Notes under the pieces: generated by a model | What the model was told of the DNA's origin: nothing | The model's database searches: none | Seen by the model: only the letters and a program-made list of their open reading frames with translations | DNA from: Streptococcus mitis | GTDB taxonomy: Bacteria > Bacillota > Bacilli > Lactobacillales > Streptococcaceae | Length of the DNA stretch: 64,000 nt | Direction of reading: 5' to 3' | NCBI GenBank assembly: GCA_001560895.1 | Contig: CP014326.1 | Location: 2,058,001-2,122,000, forward strand | In this document: in pieces, positions 26,848 to 36,668 of the stretch | How the letters are laid out: every line of letters begins with the position of its first letter | How positions within the stretch are numbered: position 1 is the first letter of the stretch | Made by a program: the position numbers and the translations under genes

Positions 26848-26951
26848 ATACTCAATGAAAATCAAAGAGCAAACTAGGAAACTAGCTACAGGCTATACTT
26901 GAGTAGAGTAAGGCGACGCTGATGTGGTTTGAAGAGATTTTCGAAAAGTAT
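26848..26951 (-). repeat. BOX element, boxA-boxC form (104 bp)
   Basis: Same ends as the copy at 26461 and about 90% alike by eye, with the core AAGGCGACGCTGATGTGG. It ends TTTTCGAAAAGTAT. No boxB segment is present. Confidence 0.85.
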
Positions 26952-27074
26952 GAAACAGTATTGTTTACAAAGATTATCGTACTTCACCCTTGATATTTAC
27001 TACATAGACTATCATTTCAAAAAGAAAAATCCATAAACTCCAAATAGCAATAATTAATCATATCTATCCCCAGC

Positions 27075-27095
27075 TTGTCCACAATCTGTGGATAA
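27075..27095. promoter_or_regulatory. Second facing pair of DnaA boxes
   Basis: TTGTCCACA (27075-27083, one mismatch to consensus) faces TGTGGATAA (27087-27095, exact) with a 3-base gap, the same geometry as the pair at 26673-26692. A near-box TGTGGAAAA follows at 27187-27195. Confidence 0.5.
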
Positions 27096-27297
27096 CTTCT
27101 GTGAATTACCTAATTTTTCGGAACTGCTTCACTCTCAGTTGTCTATTATCTCTAAGGTTAATGAGATTTTCCCACTCTTATAAACCTGTGGAAAAGTCTG
27201 AAAATAACTCCATTGTCAAAAAATAATACAAAGCTTACAAAAGAACCAAAAAACACCCCTCTGAATGTTCATTCCAGAGAGATGTTCCTTTTGTCTT

Positions 27298-27447
27298 ATA
27301 CTCAATGAAAATCAAAGAGCAAACTAAGAAGCTAGCCGCAGACTGCTCAAAACACTGTTTTGAGGTTGTAGATAAGACTGACAAAGTCAGTCACATATAT
27401 ACTGCAAGGCGAAGCTGACGCGGTTTGAAGAGATTTTCGAAGAGTAT
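27298..27447 (-). repeat. BOX element, full boxA-boxB-boxC form (150 bp)
   Basis: Same ends as the other two copies plus an internal segment (CAAAACACTGTTTTGAGG, about 27349-27366) that corresponds to boxB. The core reads CAAGGCGAAGCTGACG. It ends 7 bases before the stop codon of the SPFH gene, so it may act as the 3' end of that mRNA. Confidence 0.88.
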
Positions 27448-27454
27448 TAGTCTA

Positions 27455-28354
27455 TTATTTCTTCTCAGCACGGAGGGCTGACAAGATTTGTGTACGGATA
27501 TCATCCACACCATTTGGCGTATTTGGTAAAAAGATAGTTTGATTTCCTTTAGAAGCAAATGTATTCAAGGTATCCAAATATTGGTTGGTCAAGAGGATGG
27601 ACATGATTTGCTCTTCTGTCATGCCAACATTAGCTTCCTTGAGTTCTGTGATAGACTCTGCCAATCCATCCACAATCGCCTTACGTTGTTGGGCAATCCC
27701 CACACCATGAAGGCGGTCTTTTTCTGCTTCGGCTTCAGCTGCAGTGACAATTTTAATCTTGTCGGCTTCTGCCAATTCTTGCGCTGCGACCCGCTTGCGT
27801 TGCGCCGCATTGATTTCATTCATGGATTGCTTAACTTCTGCATCTGGTTCGACCTTGGTAATCAAGGTTTTCACAATAATGTAGCCGTAAGTTGTCATTT
27901 CTTCCGCCACTTGGTGCTGGACTTCAAGGGCAATCTCGTCTTTTTTCTCAAACAATTCATCCAAAGTTAATTTTGGAACAGAAGAACGAAGGGCATCTTC
28001 GATATAAGATTTAATCTGAGATTCTGGACGCATGAGTTTATAGTAAGCATCTGTCACGCTCTGTTCATTGACACGGTACTGAGTCGCCACATTCATCATA
28101 ACGAACACATTGTCCTTGGTCTTAGTCTCAACTACAATATCGCTTTGCAACAAGCGCAACTGAATCCGCGCTGCAATCGAGTCAATCCCAAAAGGCAAGC
28201 GAATATGAATGCCGCTATTGGCAACCTTTTGGTATTTCCCAAAGCGTTCAATAATCGCCACCGACTGCTGACGAACCACATAAACTGTACTCAATGTGAC
28301 TATCACCAATAGGAGCACACAAACCATCACAAAAATCATCAAAAATGTTGCCAT
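27455..28354 (-). CDS. SPFH/Band 7 membrane protein, stomatin/QmcA type
   Basis: 299 residues from the ATG at 28354, preceded by GGAGGT; an upstream ATG at 28369 overlaps that site. One N-terminal membrane helix (residues 2-26) is followed by the SPFH domain starting RQQSVAIIERFGKYQKVANS and running to about residue 185, then a charged helical region (AAQRKRVAAQELAEADKIKI). It resembles flotillin and stomatin scaffolds that organise membrane microdomains and proteases. No NfeD or FtsH partner gene is adjacent. Single-gene transcription is likely, from a promoter at 28386-28414. Confidence 0.88.
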   Translation of the reverse strand: MATFLMIFVMVCVLLLVIVTLSTVYVVRQQSVAIIERFGKYQKVANSGIHIRLPFGIDSIAARIQLRLLQSDIVVETKTKDNVFVMMNVATQYRVNEQSVTDAYYKLMRPESQIKSYIEDALRSSVPKLTLDELFEKKDEIALEVQHQVAEEMTTYGYIIVKTLITKVEPDAEVKQSMNEINAAQRKRVAAQELAEADKIKIVTAAEAEAEKDRLHGVGIAQQRKAIVDGLAESITELKEANVGMTEEQIMSILLTNQYLDTLNTFASKGNQTIFLPNTPNGVDDIRTQILSALRAEKK

Positions 28355-28385
28355 TATCGTGACCTCCATTATTATTTTTTCCTGT

Positions 28386-28414
28386 ATTATAGCACATTTA
28401 AAGAAGGCTGTGCA
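28386..28414 (-). promoter_or_regulatory. Promoter of the SPFH gene
   Basis: The minus strand has an extended -10 TGCTATAAT (TATAAT at 28386-28391) 17 bases from a weak -35 TGCACA (28409-28414). The same ATGTGCTATAAT block occurs before the Rpn gene. Confidence 0.5.
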
Positions 28415-28570
28415 GTTTTTGCTGCGATTTTTCCTGAAATGTCAATAATTAGAGGTGAATTGTCACATTGTCGTCTAATACCTAACTAAAACAACTCTTT
28501 ATAAAATGTAATCGTTTCTTTTTCATTACATTAACTTCTATAGAATCTACATCAATAGTCAGGGAATAAC

Positions 28571-28599
28571 TTGCCTTAACTTTTCCCTCGTGCTATACT
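28571..28599 (+). promoter_or_regulatory. Promoter of the acid phosphatase gene
   Basis: -35 TTGCCT (28571-28576), 17-base spacer ending TGC, and -10 TATACT (28594-28599). Confidence 0.65.
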
Positions 28600-28631
28600 A
28601 GTGATTGAAATTAATAAATAGGAGATATTTC

Positions 28632-29489
28632 ATGAAAACAGCAAAAACTACTGTTACAATCCTTTCTGCACTTGCTTCTGTCGTCTTATTGGCTAGTTGT
28701 GCAACAAAGTCCACAGAAACACAGACAAGCAATAATAGCTCATCTGATAATCAAATTACAATGACATATGACCAACTACGGTCAAGAGAAAATACTATGT
28801 CAACTCTTTGGTATCAAAAATCAGCTGAAACTAAAGCTTTATACATACAGGGTTATAACGTTGCAACAAAGCACCTAAAGGAATTACTCAAAACAGAATC
28901 AGACAAACCTTACTCTATCGTTTTAGACTTGGATGAAACTGTCCTAGATAATAGCCCTTATCAAGTACAAAATGTCAAAGATGGTACAGCATTCACACCC
29001 GAAAATTGGGATGTTTGGGTTCAAAAAGCTTCAGCAAAAGCTGTCCCAGGTGCCAAGGATTTTCTTCAGTTTGCTGATCAAAACGGTGTCCAAATCTACT
29101 ATATTTCTGACCGCTCAGCTAATCAAGTAGATGCTACCATTAAAAATCTTGAAAGTGAAGGAATTCCTATTCAAGGACGTGATCATCTCATGTTCTTAGA
29201 AAGTGGTGTAAAATCCAAAGAAGGTCGTCGCCAAAAAGTTCAAGAAAACACAAATCTTATCTTATTGTTTGGTGATAACCTCGTAGACTTTGCAGATTTT
29301 TCTAAGACTTCTGAATCTGACCGTGATAAACAACTTGAAGAATTGCAAAAAGAATTCGGTGAAAAATTCATCATCTTCCCAAATCCAATGTACGGATCAT
29401 GGGAATCAGCTGTATACGCTGGTAATAAACTAGATGCTAAAGGTCAAGTAGAAGAACGCCAAAAAGCCTTGCAAGGTTTTGATAAATAA
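28632..29489 (+). CDS. Class C acid phosphatase / 5'-nucleotidase lipoprotein, e(P4) family
   Basis: 285 residues from the ATG at 28632 (ribosome site AGGAGA). The signal peptide ends in a lipobox, VVLLASC, so the protein is lipid-anchored outside the membrane. The HAD-type acid phosphatase motifs are VLDLDETVLDNS, ISDRSANQVD and FGDNLVDFADF, which carry the metal-binding aspartates. Members of this family dephosphorylate nucleotide monophosphates or NAD-derived nicotinamide mononucleotide at the surface. It has its own promoter and a strong terminator, so it is a single-gene unit. Confidence 0.9.
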   Translation: MKTAKTTVTILSALASVVLLASCATKSTETQTSNNSSSDNQITMTYDQLRSRENTMSTLWYQKSAETKALYIQGYNVATKHLKELLKTESDKPYSIVLDLDETVLDNSPYQVQNVKDGTAFTPENWDVWVQKASAKAVPGAKDFLQFADQNGVQIYYISDRSANQVDATIKNLESEGIPIQGRDHLMFLESGVKSKEGRRQKVQENTNLILLFGDNLVDFADFSKTSESDRDKQLEELQKEFGEKFIIFPNPMYGSWESAVYAGNKLDAKGQVEERQKALQGFDK

Positions 29490-29536
29490 AACAAATAAGC
29501 TGATTCTACATAAAATTAAGCTAACTTACAATCTTC

Positions 29537-29590
29537 AAAAAGTGGATAGGAAGGAATTCTGATAATCAGAAAACTTTCCTATCCACTTTT
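29537..29590 (+). terminator. Terminator after the acid phosphatase gene
   Basis: AAAAGTGGATAGGAA (29537-29551) pairs with TTCCTATCCACTTTT (29576-29590). A- and U-rich flanks allow it to work on both strands. Confidence 0.8.
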
Positions 29591-29690
29591 ATGATTGATA
29601 TAACATCAAGATTTTATACATCTGATACTATACGTTTTCTAACTTTAAAGACTTTTTACCTATCCCCGATATTTCAAGAATTAATCAATG

Positions 29691-29719
29691 TTGATAATCT
29701 AAATTTGTTGTGATCTACT
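29691..29719 (+). promoter_or_regulatory. Candidate promoter of the Fst-like peptide gene
   Basis: TTGATA (29691-29696) and TCTACT (29714-29719) are separated by 17 bases. The leader that follows has a direct repeat ATCGATTATCGATT and a possible hairpin in which TCCT pairs with AGGA of the ribosome site, a feature of Fst-type leaders. Confidence 0.35.
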
Positions 29720-29777
29720 ATTTTTGTCATCGATTATCGATTACGTTCCTTACGGTTCGTGAGAGGAGGTGAAACTA

Positions 29778-29876
29778 ATGAATCTTGCCCCAGAGCTCGT
29801 TCTTACTATTGTAGCGGACGTCATAGCAGGAATTATCTTATATTTCGTCTGCAAATGGCTAGATGGTAAGAAGTAG
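29778..29876 (+). CDS. Fst-like type I toxin peptide (32 residues)
   Basis: The peptide starts MNLAPELVLTIVADVIAGII and ends YFVCKWLDGKK: one membrane helix, then a charged tail with the WLD motif. This matches the Fst/Ldr class of small membrane toxins held in check by an antisense RNA. The ribosome site is very strong (GAGAGGAGGT, 8 bases before ATG). In Fst systems the toxin mRNA and antitoxin RNA converge on a shared terminator. Here an IS1167-type element starts 53 bases after the stop codon, and a matching leftward RNA gene lies on its far side. Family membership is judged by pattern only. Confidence 0.6.
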   Translation: MNLAPELVLTIVADVIAGIILYFVCKWLDGKK

Positions 29877-29963
29877 ACCGAATGACTAACCTACCAACAC
29901 CCATTAAATCGTTAAGATACGTCAAAAAAGGCTCTTTGTCAACTGTAGTGGGTTGAAGAAAAG

Positions 29964-31220
29964 CTAAGCTCGAGAAAGGACAAATTTCGTCCTTTCTTTT
30001 TTGATATTCAGAGCGATAAAAATCCGTTTTTTGAAGTTTTCAAAGTTCCGAAAACCAAAGGCATTGCGTTTGATAAGTTTGATGAGATTATTGGTTGCTT
30101 CTAATTTGGCATTAGAATAGGGTAACTGAAGGGCATTGACGATTTTCTCTTTGTCCTTTAGAAAGGTTTTAAAGACAGTCTTAAAAAGAGGATGAACTTT
30201 CTTTAGATTTTCCTCAATGAGTCCGAAAAATTTCTCCGGTTCCTTATTCTGAAAGTGAAAAAGCAAGAGTTGATAGAGATGATAGTGGTGTTTCAAGTCT
30301 TCTGAATAGCTCAAAAGCTTGTCAATAATCTCTTTATTGGTTAAGTGCATGCGAAAAGTAGGGCGATAAAATCGCTTATCACTCAGTTTACGGCTATCCT
30401 GTTGAATGAGTTTCCAGTAGCGCTTGATAGCCTTATATTCATGAGATTTTCGCTCAAATTGCTTCATGATTTGGACACGAACACGACTCATAGCACGGCT
30501 AAGATGTTGTACAATGTGGAAGCGATCTAGAACGATTTTGGCATACGGAAAAAGATGTTTAGCCAAGTCATAGTAAGGACTAAACATATCCATAGTAATG
30601 ATTTTCACCTGACAACGAACAGAGCGATTGTAGCGCAGAAAATGATTTCTTATGATAGTTTGTGTTCTACCCTCAAGAACAGTGATAATATTGAGCTTAT
30701 CAAAATCTTGAGCAATGAAACTCATCTTTCCCTTAGTGAAGGCATATTCGTCCCAGGACATAATCTCAGGGAGGTAAGAAAAATCAGACTTAAAACAGAA
30801 GTCATTGAGCTTGCGAATAACAGTTGAAGTTGAAATAGACAGCTGACGGGCAATATCGGTCATAGAAGTCTTCTCAATTAGCTTCTGGGCAATCTTTTGG
30901 TTGATGATACGAGGGATTTGGTGATTCTTCTTGACGAGAGAAGTCTCAGCTACCATCATTTTCGAGCAATGATAGCACTTGAATCGACGTTTTCTAAGGA
31001 GAATTCTAGTAGGCATACCAGTCGTTTCAAGGTAAGGAACCTTAGACGGTTTTTGGAAGTCATATTTCTTCATTTGACTTCCACACTCAGGACAAGATGG
31101 AGCGTCGTAGTCCAGTTTAGCGATGATTTCCTTGTGGGTATTCCTATTAATGACATCCATAATTTGGATATTTGGGTCTTTAATGTCTAGTAATTTTGTG
31201 ATAAAATGTAATTGTTCCAT
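29964..31220 (-). CDS. ISL3-family transposase (IS1167 type)
   Basis: 418 residues from the ATG at 31220 (MEQLHFITKLLDI), the usual start of this family; an ATG 36 bases upstream is also in frame. The N-terminal zinc-binding cysteines (CPECGSQ and CYHCSK), a helix-turn-helix (TSMTDIARQLSISTSTVIRK), and the DDE-type catalytic core with MSWDEYAF, ITMDMFSPYYD and LEATNNLIKLIKRNAFGFRN are all present. No frameshift or stop interrupts it. Confidence 0.92.
   Translation of the reverse strand: MEQLHFITKLLDIKDPNIQIMDVINRNTHKEIIAKLDYDAPSCPECGSQMKKYDFQKPSKVPYLETTGMPTRILLRKRRFKCYHCSKMMVAETSLVKKNHQIPRIINQKIAQKLIEKTSMTDIARQLSISTSTVIRKLNDFCFKSDFSYLPEIMSWDEYAFTKGKMSFIAQDFDKLNIITVLEGRTQTIIRNHFLRYNRSVRCQVKIITMDMFSPYYDLAKHLFPYAKIVLDRFHIVQHLSRAMSRVRVQIMKQFERKSHEYKAIKRYWKLIQQDSRKLSDKRFYRPTFRMHLTNKEIIDKLLSYSEDLKHHYHLYQLLLFHFQNKEPEKFFGLIEENLKKVHPLFKTVFKTFLKDKEKIVNALQLPYSNAKLEATNNLIKLIKRNAFGFRNFENFKKRIFIALNIKKERTKFVLSRA
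29974..30002 (+). terminator. Plus-strand terminator hairpin inside the IS left end
   Basis: GAAAGGAC (29974-29981) pairs with GTCCTTTC (29989-29996) followed by TTTTTT. It overlaps the last transposase codons and would stop rightward transcripts entering the element, including that of the Fst-like gene. Confidence 0.65.
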
Positions 31221-31345
31221 AGGATTCTTTCTAATGATGGTTTGGTTGCTTTTCATTATAGATCTTATGGGACTTTTTTTCTACAACAAAATAGGCTCCA
31301 TAATATCCATAGGGGATTTACCCACTACAAATATTATAGAGCCTC

Positions 31346-31442
31346 AAAAAATCCCTTAACTACTGCAATAGTTAAGGGATTTGGTGTTCTAATGAACCTT
31401 ACCCATTAAATTTATTCTAACACACAAGCGCTAAGATTTCAA
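31346..31442 (-). ncRNA. Candidate antisense (antitoxin) RNA of the Fst-like locus, with promoter
   Basis: On the minus strand -35 TTGAAA (31437-31442) and -10 TAGAAT (31414-31419) are 17 bases apart, predicting a start near 31407. About 55 bases later a strong terminator follows: stem AATCCCTTAACTA with its complement (31350-31362 and 31369-31381) and TTTTTT, which lies in the right target duplication of the IS. The RNA contains ATTTAATGGGT, complementary to ACCCATTAAAT at about 29900-29910 just after the toxin gene, and a 6-base complement to CCTTAC in the toxin leader. No coding frame is present. Confidence 0.55.
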
Positions 31443-31505
31443 GAGTTTTATTTATTGTTTAAAGTTCTGAAAGGTCTATAATGAGAAGTTAGACATCTAG
31501 TATCC

Positions 31506-31539
31506 AAAAACCGACCAGCTCTTATGAACTAGTCGGTTT
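31506..31539 (-). terminator. Terminator at the end of the adc operon
   Basis: On the minus strand AACCGACTAG pairs with a CTGGTCGGTT arm and is followed by TTTTTGG. Confidence 0.7.
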
Positions 31540-31543
31540 CTCA

Positions 31544-33049
31544 TCAATGTGCCAACATTTCTTGGGCGATTTCTTGGCCAGATAGGTTATCTGGATAATA
31601 GGTTGGCCAGTTGTCCATTTCTTCAAAGAGGGCTTCTTGGCTTGTGCCTCCAAAGAAGATATGGAAATGTTCTGCCTTGACTGGAGCGATATTGTGGTCA
31701 CTAAATTGAACATACTTAAACTGTCCAGCATTAGCATCTGTGGCTTCAAAAAGGAAGCGCACGCCTCGATTGCCTTTCTTATAAGTCAAGATTTTCTTGC
31801 CAACATACTTGTAGGTGAATTTCTTACTTTGGCCACCTTGAACAAATTCCATAGTGTTATCAGTGATATTGATCTTAGTGACATCTGTCTGATAACCTTT
31901 TGTATAGTAGGCCTTATACTCAGCTTGGGTCATCTTACCAGTCAACTTAGCCTTGTAGTCAAAGACTTGATCAAACGTACCATCTTAGAGGAAAGGATAA
32001 ACTGATTGCCAGTTACCTACATAGTCACTCAAGGTGCGGTCCTTGACATCGGCATCCTCAAAGTAACCATTTTGAACTGTCTTGGTATCCTCTGCCTTTT
32101 CAGGTTCGATAGCTGGACCTTCTTGGTCTGTTGTTTGTTTCAAAGCCTTGAGATTTTTCTTCATGATAGAGATGTAATTTTCTCCAGCCTTGGTATCCTC
32201 TTCTGTCAGACTTTCTAAAGGATTCAGGACATCAGTTTTGACACCTGCCTCTTTTGAAAGTGTATTAGCAAGAGCTTGTGAGGCATTTTCTTCAAAGTAA
32301 ATGTAGGCAATTTTATTTTTCTTGACATACTCTGTCAATTCTGCCAGACGTGCAGCTGATGGCTCTGCATCTGGAGAGAGGCCTGAGATTGCGACTTGTT
32401 TGAGTCCATAGTCCAAGGCAAGGTAGTTAAAGGCTGCGTGTTGAGTCACAAAGCTCTTTTGTTTGGCTTGAGACAAGCCTTCTGCATAAGCCTTATCCAA
32501 GGCTTGCAATTTTTCGATATAGGCAGCAGCATTCTTCTCAAAGGTCTCTTTTTTATCAGGATAATCTGCTGACAAGCTATCACGGATGTACTCTACAAGT
32601 TTGATGGCACGGACTGGTGACAACCAAACATGGGGGTCAAACTCATGGTGATGGCCTTCTTCTCCATGGTCATGGTCGCCCTCTTCTTCCTCACCACCTG
32701 GCAAGAGCAACATATCACCAGTAGCCTTGATGGTTTTCACCTTTTTCTTATCCAAAGTATCTAGCAATTTAAGGACCCATGTTTCCATGTTTTCATTTTC
32801 ATAAACGAAGGTATCTGCGTCTTGGATTTTGGCAACTGCCTTGGCAGAAGGTTCATATTCATGGGGTTCTGTACCAGCACCGATGAGGAGTTCTACATTA
32901 GCAGTATCTCCTGCGACTTGCTTGGTAAATTCATAGACAGGGTAAAAGGTTGTTACGATATTTAGTTTGCCATCTGCCTGATTTTGATTGGAACAAGACA
33001 CTAAAAACAAGGCACATAGACTGGCTAGCAATAAGCTAATTTTTTTCAC
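31544..33049 (-). pseudogene. adcA: adcA, zinc-binding lipoprotein, interrupted by an in-frame TAA
   Basis: The full frame would encode 501 residues, the usual AdcA length, but codon 355 is TAA (31985-31987). The first part keeps the lipobox (FLVSC), the ZnuA-type zinc-binding domain and the His/Glu-rich loop before HHHEFDPHVWLS. After the stop the same frame continues DGTFDQVFDYKAKLTGKMTQ and runs through an intact ZinT domain to EIAQEMLAH. The family residue at the stop position is Glu as I recall it, so a single G-to-T change would explain the TAA. The stop falls about 35 residues into the ZinT domain. The downstream part has no credible start of its own. A truncated lipoprotein with a working ZnuA domain may still be made. 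Confidence 0.88.
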
Positions 33050-33058
33050 GTTCGTCTC

Positions 33059-33865
33059 CTATTTGATAAAACGTCTTACTAAACTGATGAGTAAAAAGAC
33101 AGTTACAAAAATAATGGTAATACTTGCACTTGCAGGTGTTTCTGCATAGTAGGAAATGTAGAGTCCTGCTACCATTCCCAAAAATCCAATAGTACTGGCT
33201 AGCAGCATAACCGATTTAAAGTTTTTCCCCAGACGTAGGGCAATACTAGCTGGCAAGACCATAATGGTCGATACCAGAAGAGCTCCTGCTGCAGGAATCA
33301 TAAGGGCAATAGCCACCCCTGTCACCATGTTAAAAAGAATAGACATGGTACGAACGGGCAAGCCATCCACAAAGGCCGTATCCTCATCAAAGGTCAAGAT
33401 ATACATAGGACGAAGGAAGAGGAAGGTCAAAATCAAAACAACCGCCGCAATGACAAAGAGGGAAATGACCTGCTCTTCACTGATAGTCACAATCGAACCA
33501 AAAAGATACTGGTCCAAACTCATAGAACTCGAGCTTTTACCCTTGCTCATGACAATCAGAGAAACAGCCAGACCTGTTGACATGAGGATAGCTGTCCCGA
33601 TTTCCATAAAGCTCTTGTAAACCGTACGGAGATACTCCAAAAAGACCGCCGCAATCAAGACAATGGCAATAGTGGAAATAGTCGGAGAAATCCCCAAAAC
33701 CAGCCCAAAGGCTACACCCGAAAGCGAGACGTGGCTGAGGGTATCACTCATCAAACTCTGACGACGTAAGATAAGGAAGGTTCCCAATACCGGCGAGAAA
33801 AGACTCATGGCAATAACAGCCAGAAAGGCGCGTTGCATAAAGTCATAAGATAATAAACTAAGCAT
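33059..33865 (-). CDS. adcB: Zinc ABC transporter permease AdcB
   Basis: 268 residues from the ATG at 33865, which has AGGAGGTGGGCC upstream; an earlier in-frame ATG lies inside adcC. The protein is hydrophobic with about eight membrane helices and belongs to the ABC-3 metal permease family. Conserved stretches include [20 protein letters not shown] and [20 protein letters not shown]. It overlaps the end of adcC by 8 bases, so the two are translationally coupled. It forms the channel of the AdcABC zinc importer. Confidence 0.92.
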   Translation of the reverse strand: MLSLLSYDFMQRAFLAVIAMSLFSPVLGTFLILRRQSLMSDTLSHVSLSGVAFGLVLGISPTISTIAIVLIAAVFLEYLRTVYKSFMEIGTAILMSTGLAVSLIVMSKGKSSSSMSLDQYLFGSIVTISEEQVISLFVIAAVVLILTFLFLRPMYILTFDEDTAFVDGLPVRTMSILFNMVTGVAIALMIPAAGALLVSTIMVLPASIALRLGKNFKSVMLLASTIGFLGMVAGLYISYYAETPASASITIIFVTVFLLISLVRRFIK

Positions 33866-34562
33866 GGCCCACCTCCTGGTCATTCTCATGAACATTGAAA
33901 CAACGCCATGGCGAGTCTTGGTTACGGACTAGATGAATATTGCGGTCCGCATAATCTTTAACTTCTTCAGGATCATGAGTAATCATCAAAACAGCCTTGC
34001 CATGATGATGGGCGCTATGGTGCATGAGTTCGTAAAATTCATTTTTACTTCCTGCATCCATCCCCGTTGTCGGCTCATCTAGGATAAACACATCAGGGTC
34101 AGAAGCAAACATACGTGCAATCACCGCTCGCTGCTTTTGTCCTCCAGAAAGAGAACCCAAGCGTTTGTCTCTGTGTTCCCACATGCCCACTGAGTCTAGA
34201 CTGGCCTTGATATGCTCCTCATCATGAGCATTCAAACGACGGAACCAGCCTTTTCGTGGGTATCGTCCCGACTTGACAAATTCATAAACCGTACTTGGAA
34301 AACCTGCATTAAAACTGGCAATCTGTTGGGGAAGATAGGCTATTCTCAATTTCTTGCCTTGCGTATTTGTCTTTGAAATGGTCACCTTACCAATGCGTGG
34401 TTGGAGGATACCAAGACTGGCCTTTATGAGCGTCGTCTTAGCCGCGCCATTTTCCCCTGTCAAAGTCACAAATTCCCCACTATCAACACTATAATTGATA
34501 TGCTCAAGAACAGGCTCCTTATCATAATAGAAGGACAAATCCTCTACCGTAATATATCTCAT
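33858..34562 (-). CDS. adcC: Zinc ABC transporter ATPase AdcC
   Basis: 234 residues. The ATPase motifs are [10 protein letters not shown] (Walker A, about residues 37-46), [10 protein letters not shown] (signature), [12 protein letters not shown] (Walker B) and MITHDPEE (H-loop). The Walker A has Ala where most ATPases have Gly before the lysine. I recall the same change in pneumococcal AdcC, so it is probably natural and not a defect. The start codon overlaps the adcR stop by one base. It drives zinc uptake with AdcB and the binding proteins AdcA and AdcAII. Confidence 0.92.
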   Translation of the reverse strand: MRYITVEDLSFYYDKEPVLEHINYSVDSGEFVTLTGENGAAKTTLIKASLGILQPRIGKVTISKTNTQGKKLRIAYLPQQIASFNAGFPSTVYEFVKSGRYPRKGWFRRLNAHDEEHIKASLDSVGMWEHRDKRLGSLSGGQKQRAVIARMFASDPDVFILDEPTTGMDAGSKNEFYELMHHSAHHHGKAVLMITHDPEEVKDYADRNIHLVRNQDSPWRCFNVHENDQEVGHA

Positions 34563-35002
34563 TATTTGATTTCTCCTACTAAAGCAGTCAAAAACCGCTG
34601 AATCACTTTTTGCTCATTTGGAGTAAACTGAGTCGCCACTTGTTCATAGGTTAAAAGTGTATGCTCATGGTGATAATGATGCTCCTCAGCAATTGGACGA
34701 GCCAAATCAGTCAACTGATAAAAAATCACACGCGCATCCTTAGGATCTTTAGATGTTTCCAACATTCCTTCCTTGACCAAAGACTTAATGGCCTTGGTAA
34801 CTGCCGCCTGACTGACATTGAGACGACGAGCCAATTCCGAATTTGTTAAAGATTCCTCTGACAAAAGCATGAGGATATGCTCCTGGGTATTAGTCAGAGC
34901 TACCTCGCTAGTACAATGACCTATTAGGATTTCATGCTGATTTTCTGCCTGCAAAATCACCTCATTCAAAAAAGCATCGATAGCCTTCGCTAGCTGTCTC
35001 AT
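34562..35002 (-). CDS. adcR: Zinc-responsive MarR-family repressor AdcR
   Basis: 146 residues. It has the winged helix of the MarR family ([20 protein letters not shown], about residues 50-80, and the wing [14 protein letters not shown]) and His/Glu-rich zinc ligands at both ends ([17 protein letters not shown] and [12 protein letters not shown]). It represses zinc uptake genes when zinc is bound. It is the first gene of adcRCBA and should control its own promoter through the box at 35068-35079. Confidence 0.93.
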   Translation of the reverse strand: MRQLAKAIDAFLNEVILQAENQHEILIGHCTSEVALTNTQEHILMLLSEESLTNSELARRLNVSQAAVTKAIKSLVKEGMLETSKDPKDARVIFYQLTDLARPIAEEHHYHHEHTLLTYEQVATQFTPNEQKVIQRFLTALVGEIK

Positions 35003-35067
35003 ATCTGACTCCTTTCCTTCTAGATTTCTCCATTTTTAAGAGAAAAATACTATTCTTTAGAATTTTA

Positions 35068-35106
35068 TTTACCAGTTAATTATATCACAAGCAAAAAAAG
35101 AGTCAA
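35068..35106 (-). promoter_or_regulatory. adcRCBA promoter with AdcR operator
   Basis: Minus strand: -35 TTGACT (35101-35106), 16-base spacer, -10 TATAAT (35079-35084). Directly after the -10 is TTAACTGGTAAA (35068-35079), close to the AdcR box TTAACYRGTTAA. Zinc-loaded AdcR would therefore block its own operon. Confidence 0.75.
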
Positions 35107-35155
35107 GAAAAAACGTGAAAACCAGTTTCATTCTTGAACTCTTCCATACTATTAT

Positions 35156-36659
<1,504 letters not shown>

Positions 36660-36668
36660 TTATTTCCT

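Larger units (their letters stand above)
26207..27454. other. Gene-free 1.25-kb region with BOX elements and DnaA-box pairs
   Basis: No open frame with a ribosome site was found. The stretch is AT-rich and carries three BOX elements, a perfect 21-bp inverted repeat containing two DnaA boxes, a second DnaA-box pair and a further near-match at 27187-27195. Each is listed separately. Confidence 0.7.
29930..31343 (-). mobile_element. IS1167-type insertion sequence, ISL3 family
   Basis: 1414 bp with imperfect terminal inverted repeats of about 24 bp. The left end begins GGCTCTTTGTC and contains TGTAGTGGGT; the right end reads, in complement, GGCTCTATAATATTTGTAGT followed by GGGT. Both ends are flanked by the perfect 8-bp direct repeat TCAAAAAA (29922-29929 and 31344-31351), the target duplication size of ISL3 elements. 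The transposase frame is intact, so the insertion looks recent and the copy may be active. Confidence 0.93.

Noticed and set aside
26661..27195. The chromosomal replication origin
   Set aside because: DnaA boxes are present, but dnaA, dnaN and the usual origin neighbours are not in the window, so oriC cannot be claimed.
26461..27447. Direct repeats that could suggest a CRISPR array
   Set aside because: Only three copies, 104-150 bp long with matching BOX structure and irregular spacing, and no cas genes.
31460..31545. A plus-strand promoter (TTGTTT-16-TATAAT) running antisense to the adcA end
   Set aside because: The -35 is poor and the downstream hairpin is better explained as the adc operon terminator. 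No RNA can be claimed.
31544..31945. A separate 133-residue ZinT-like gene
   Set aside because: Its only start is a TTG with no ribosome site, and it continues in frame from adcA after one stop codon, so it is the tail of interrupted adcA.
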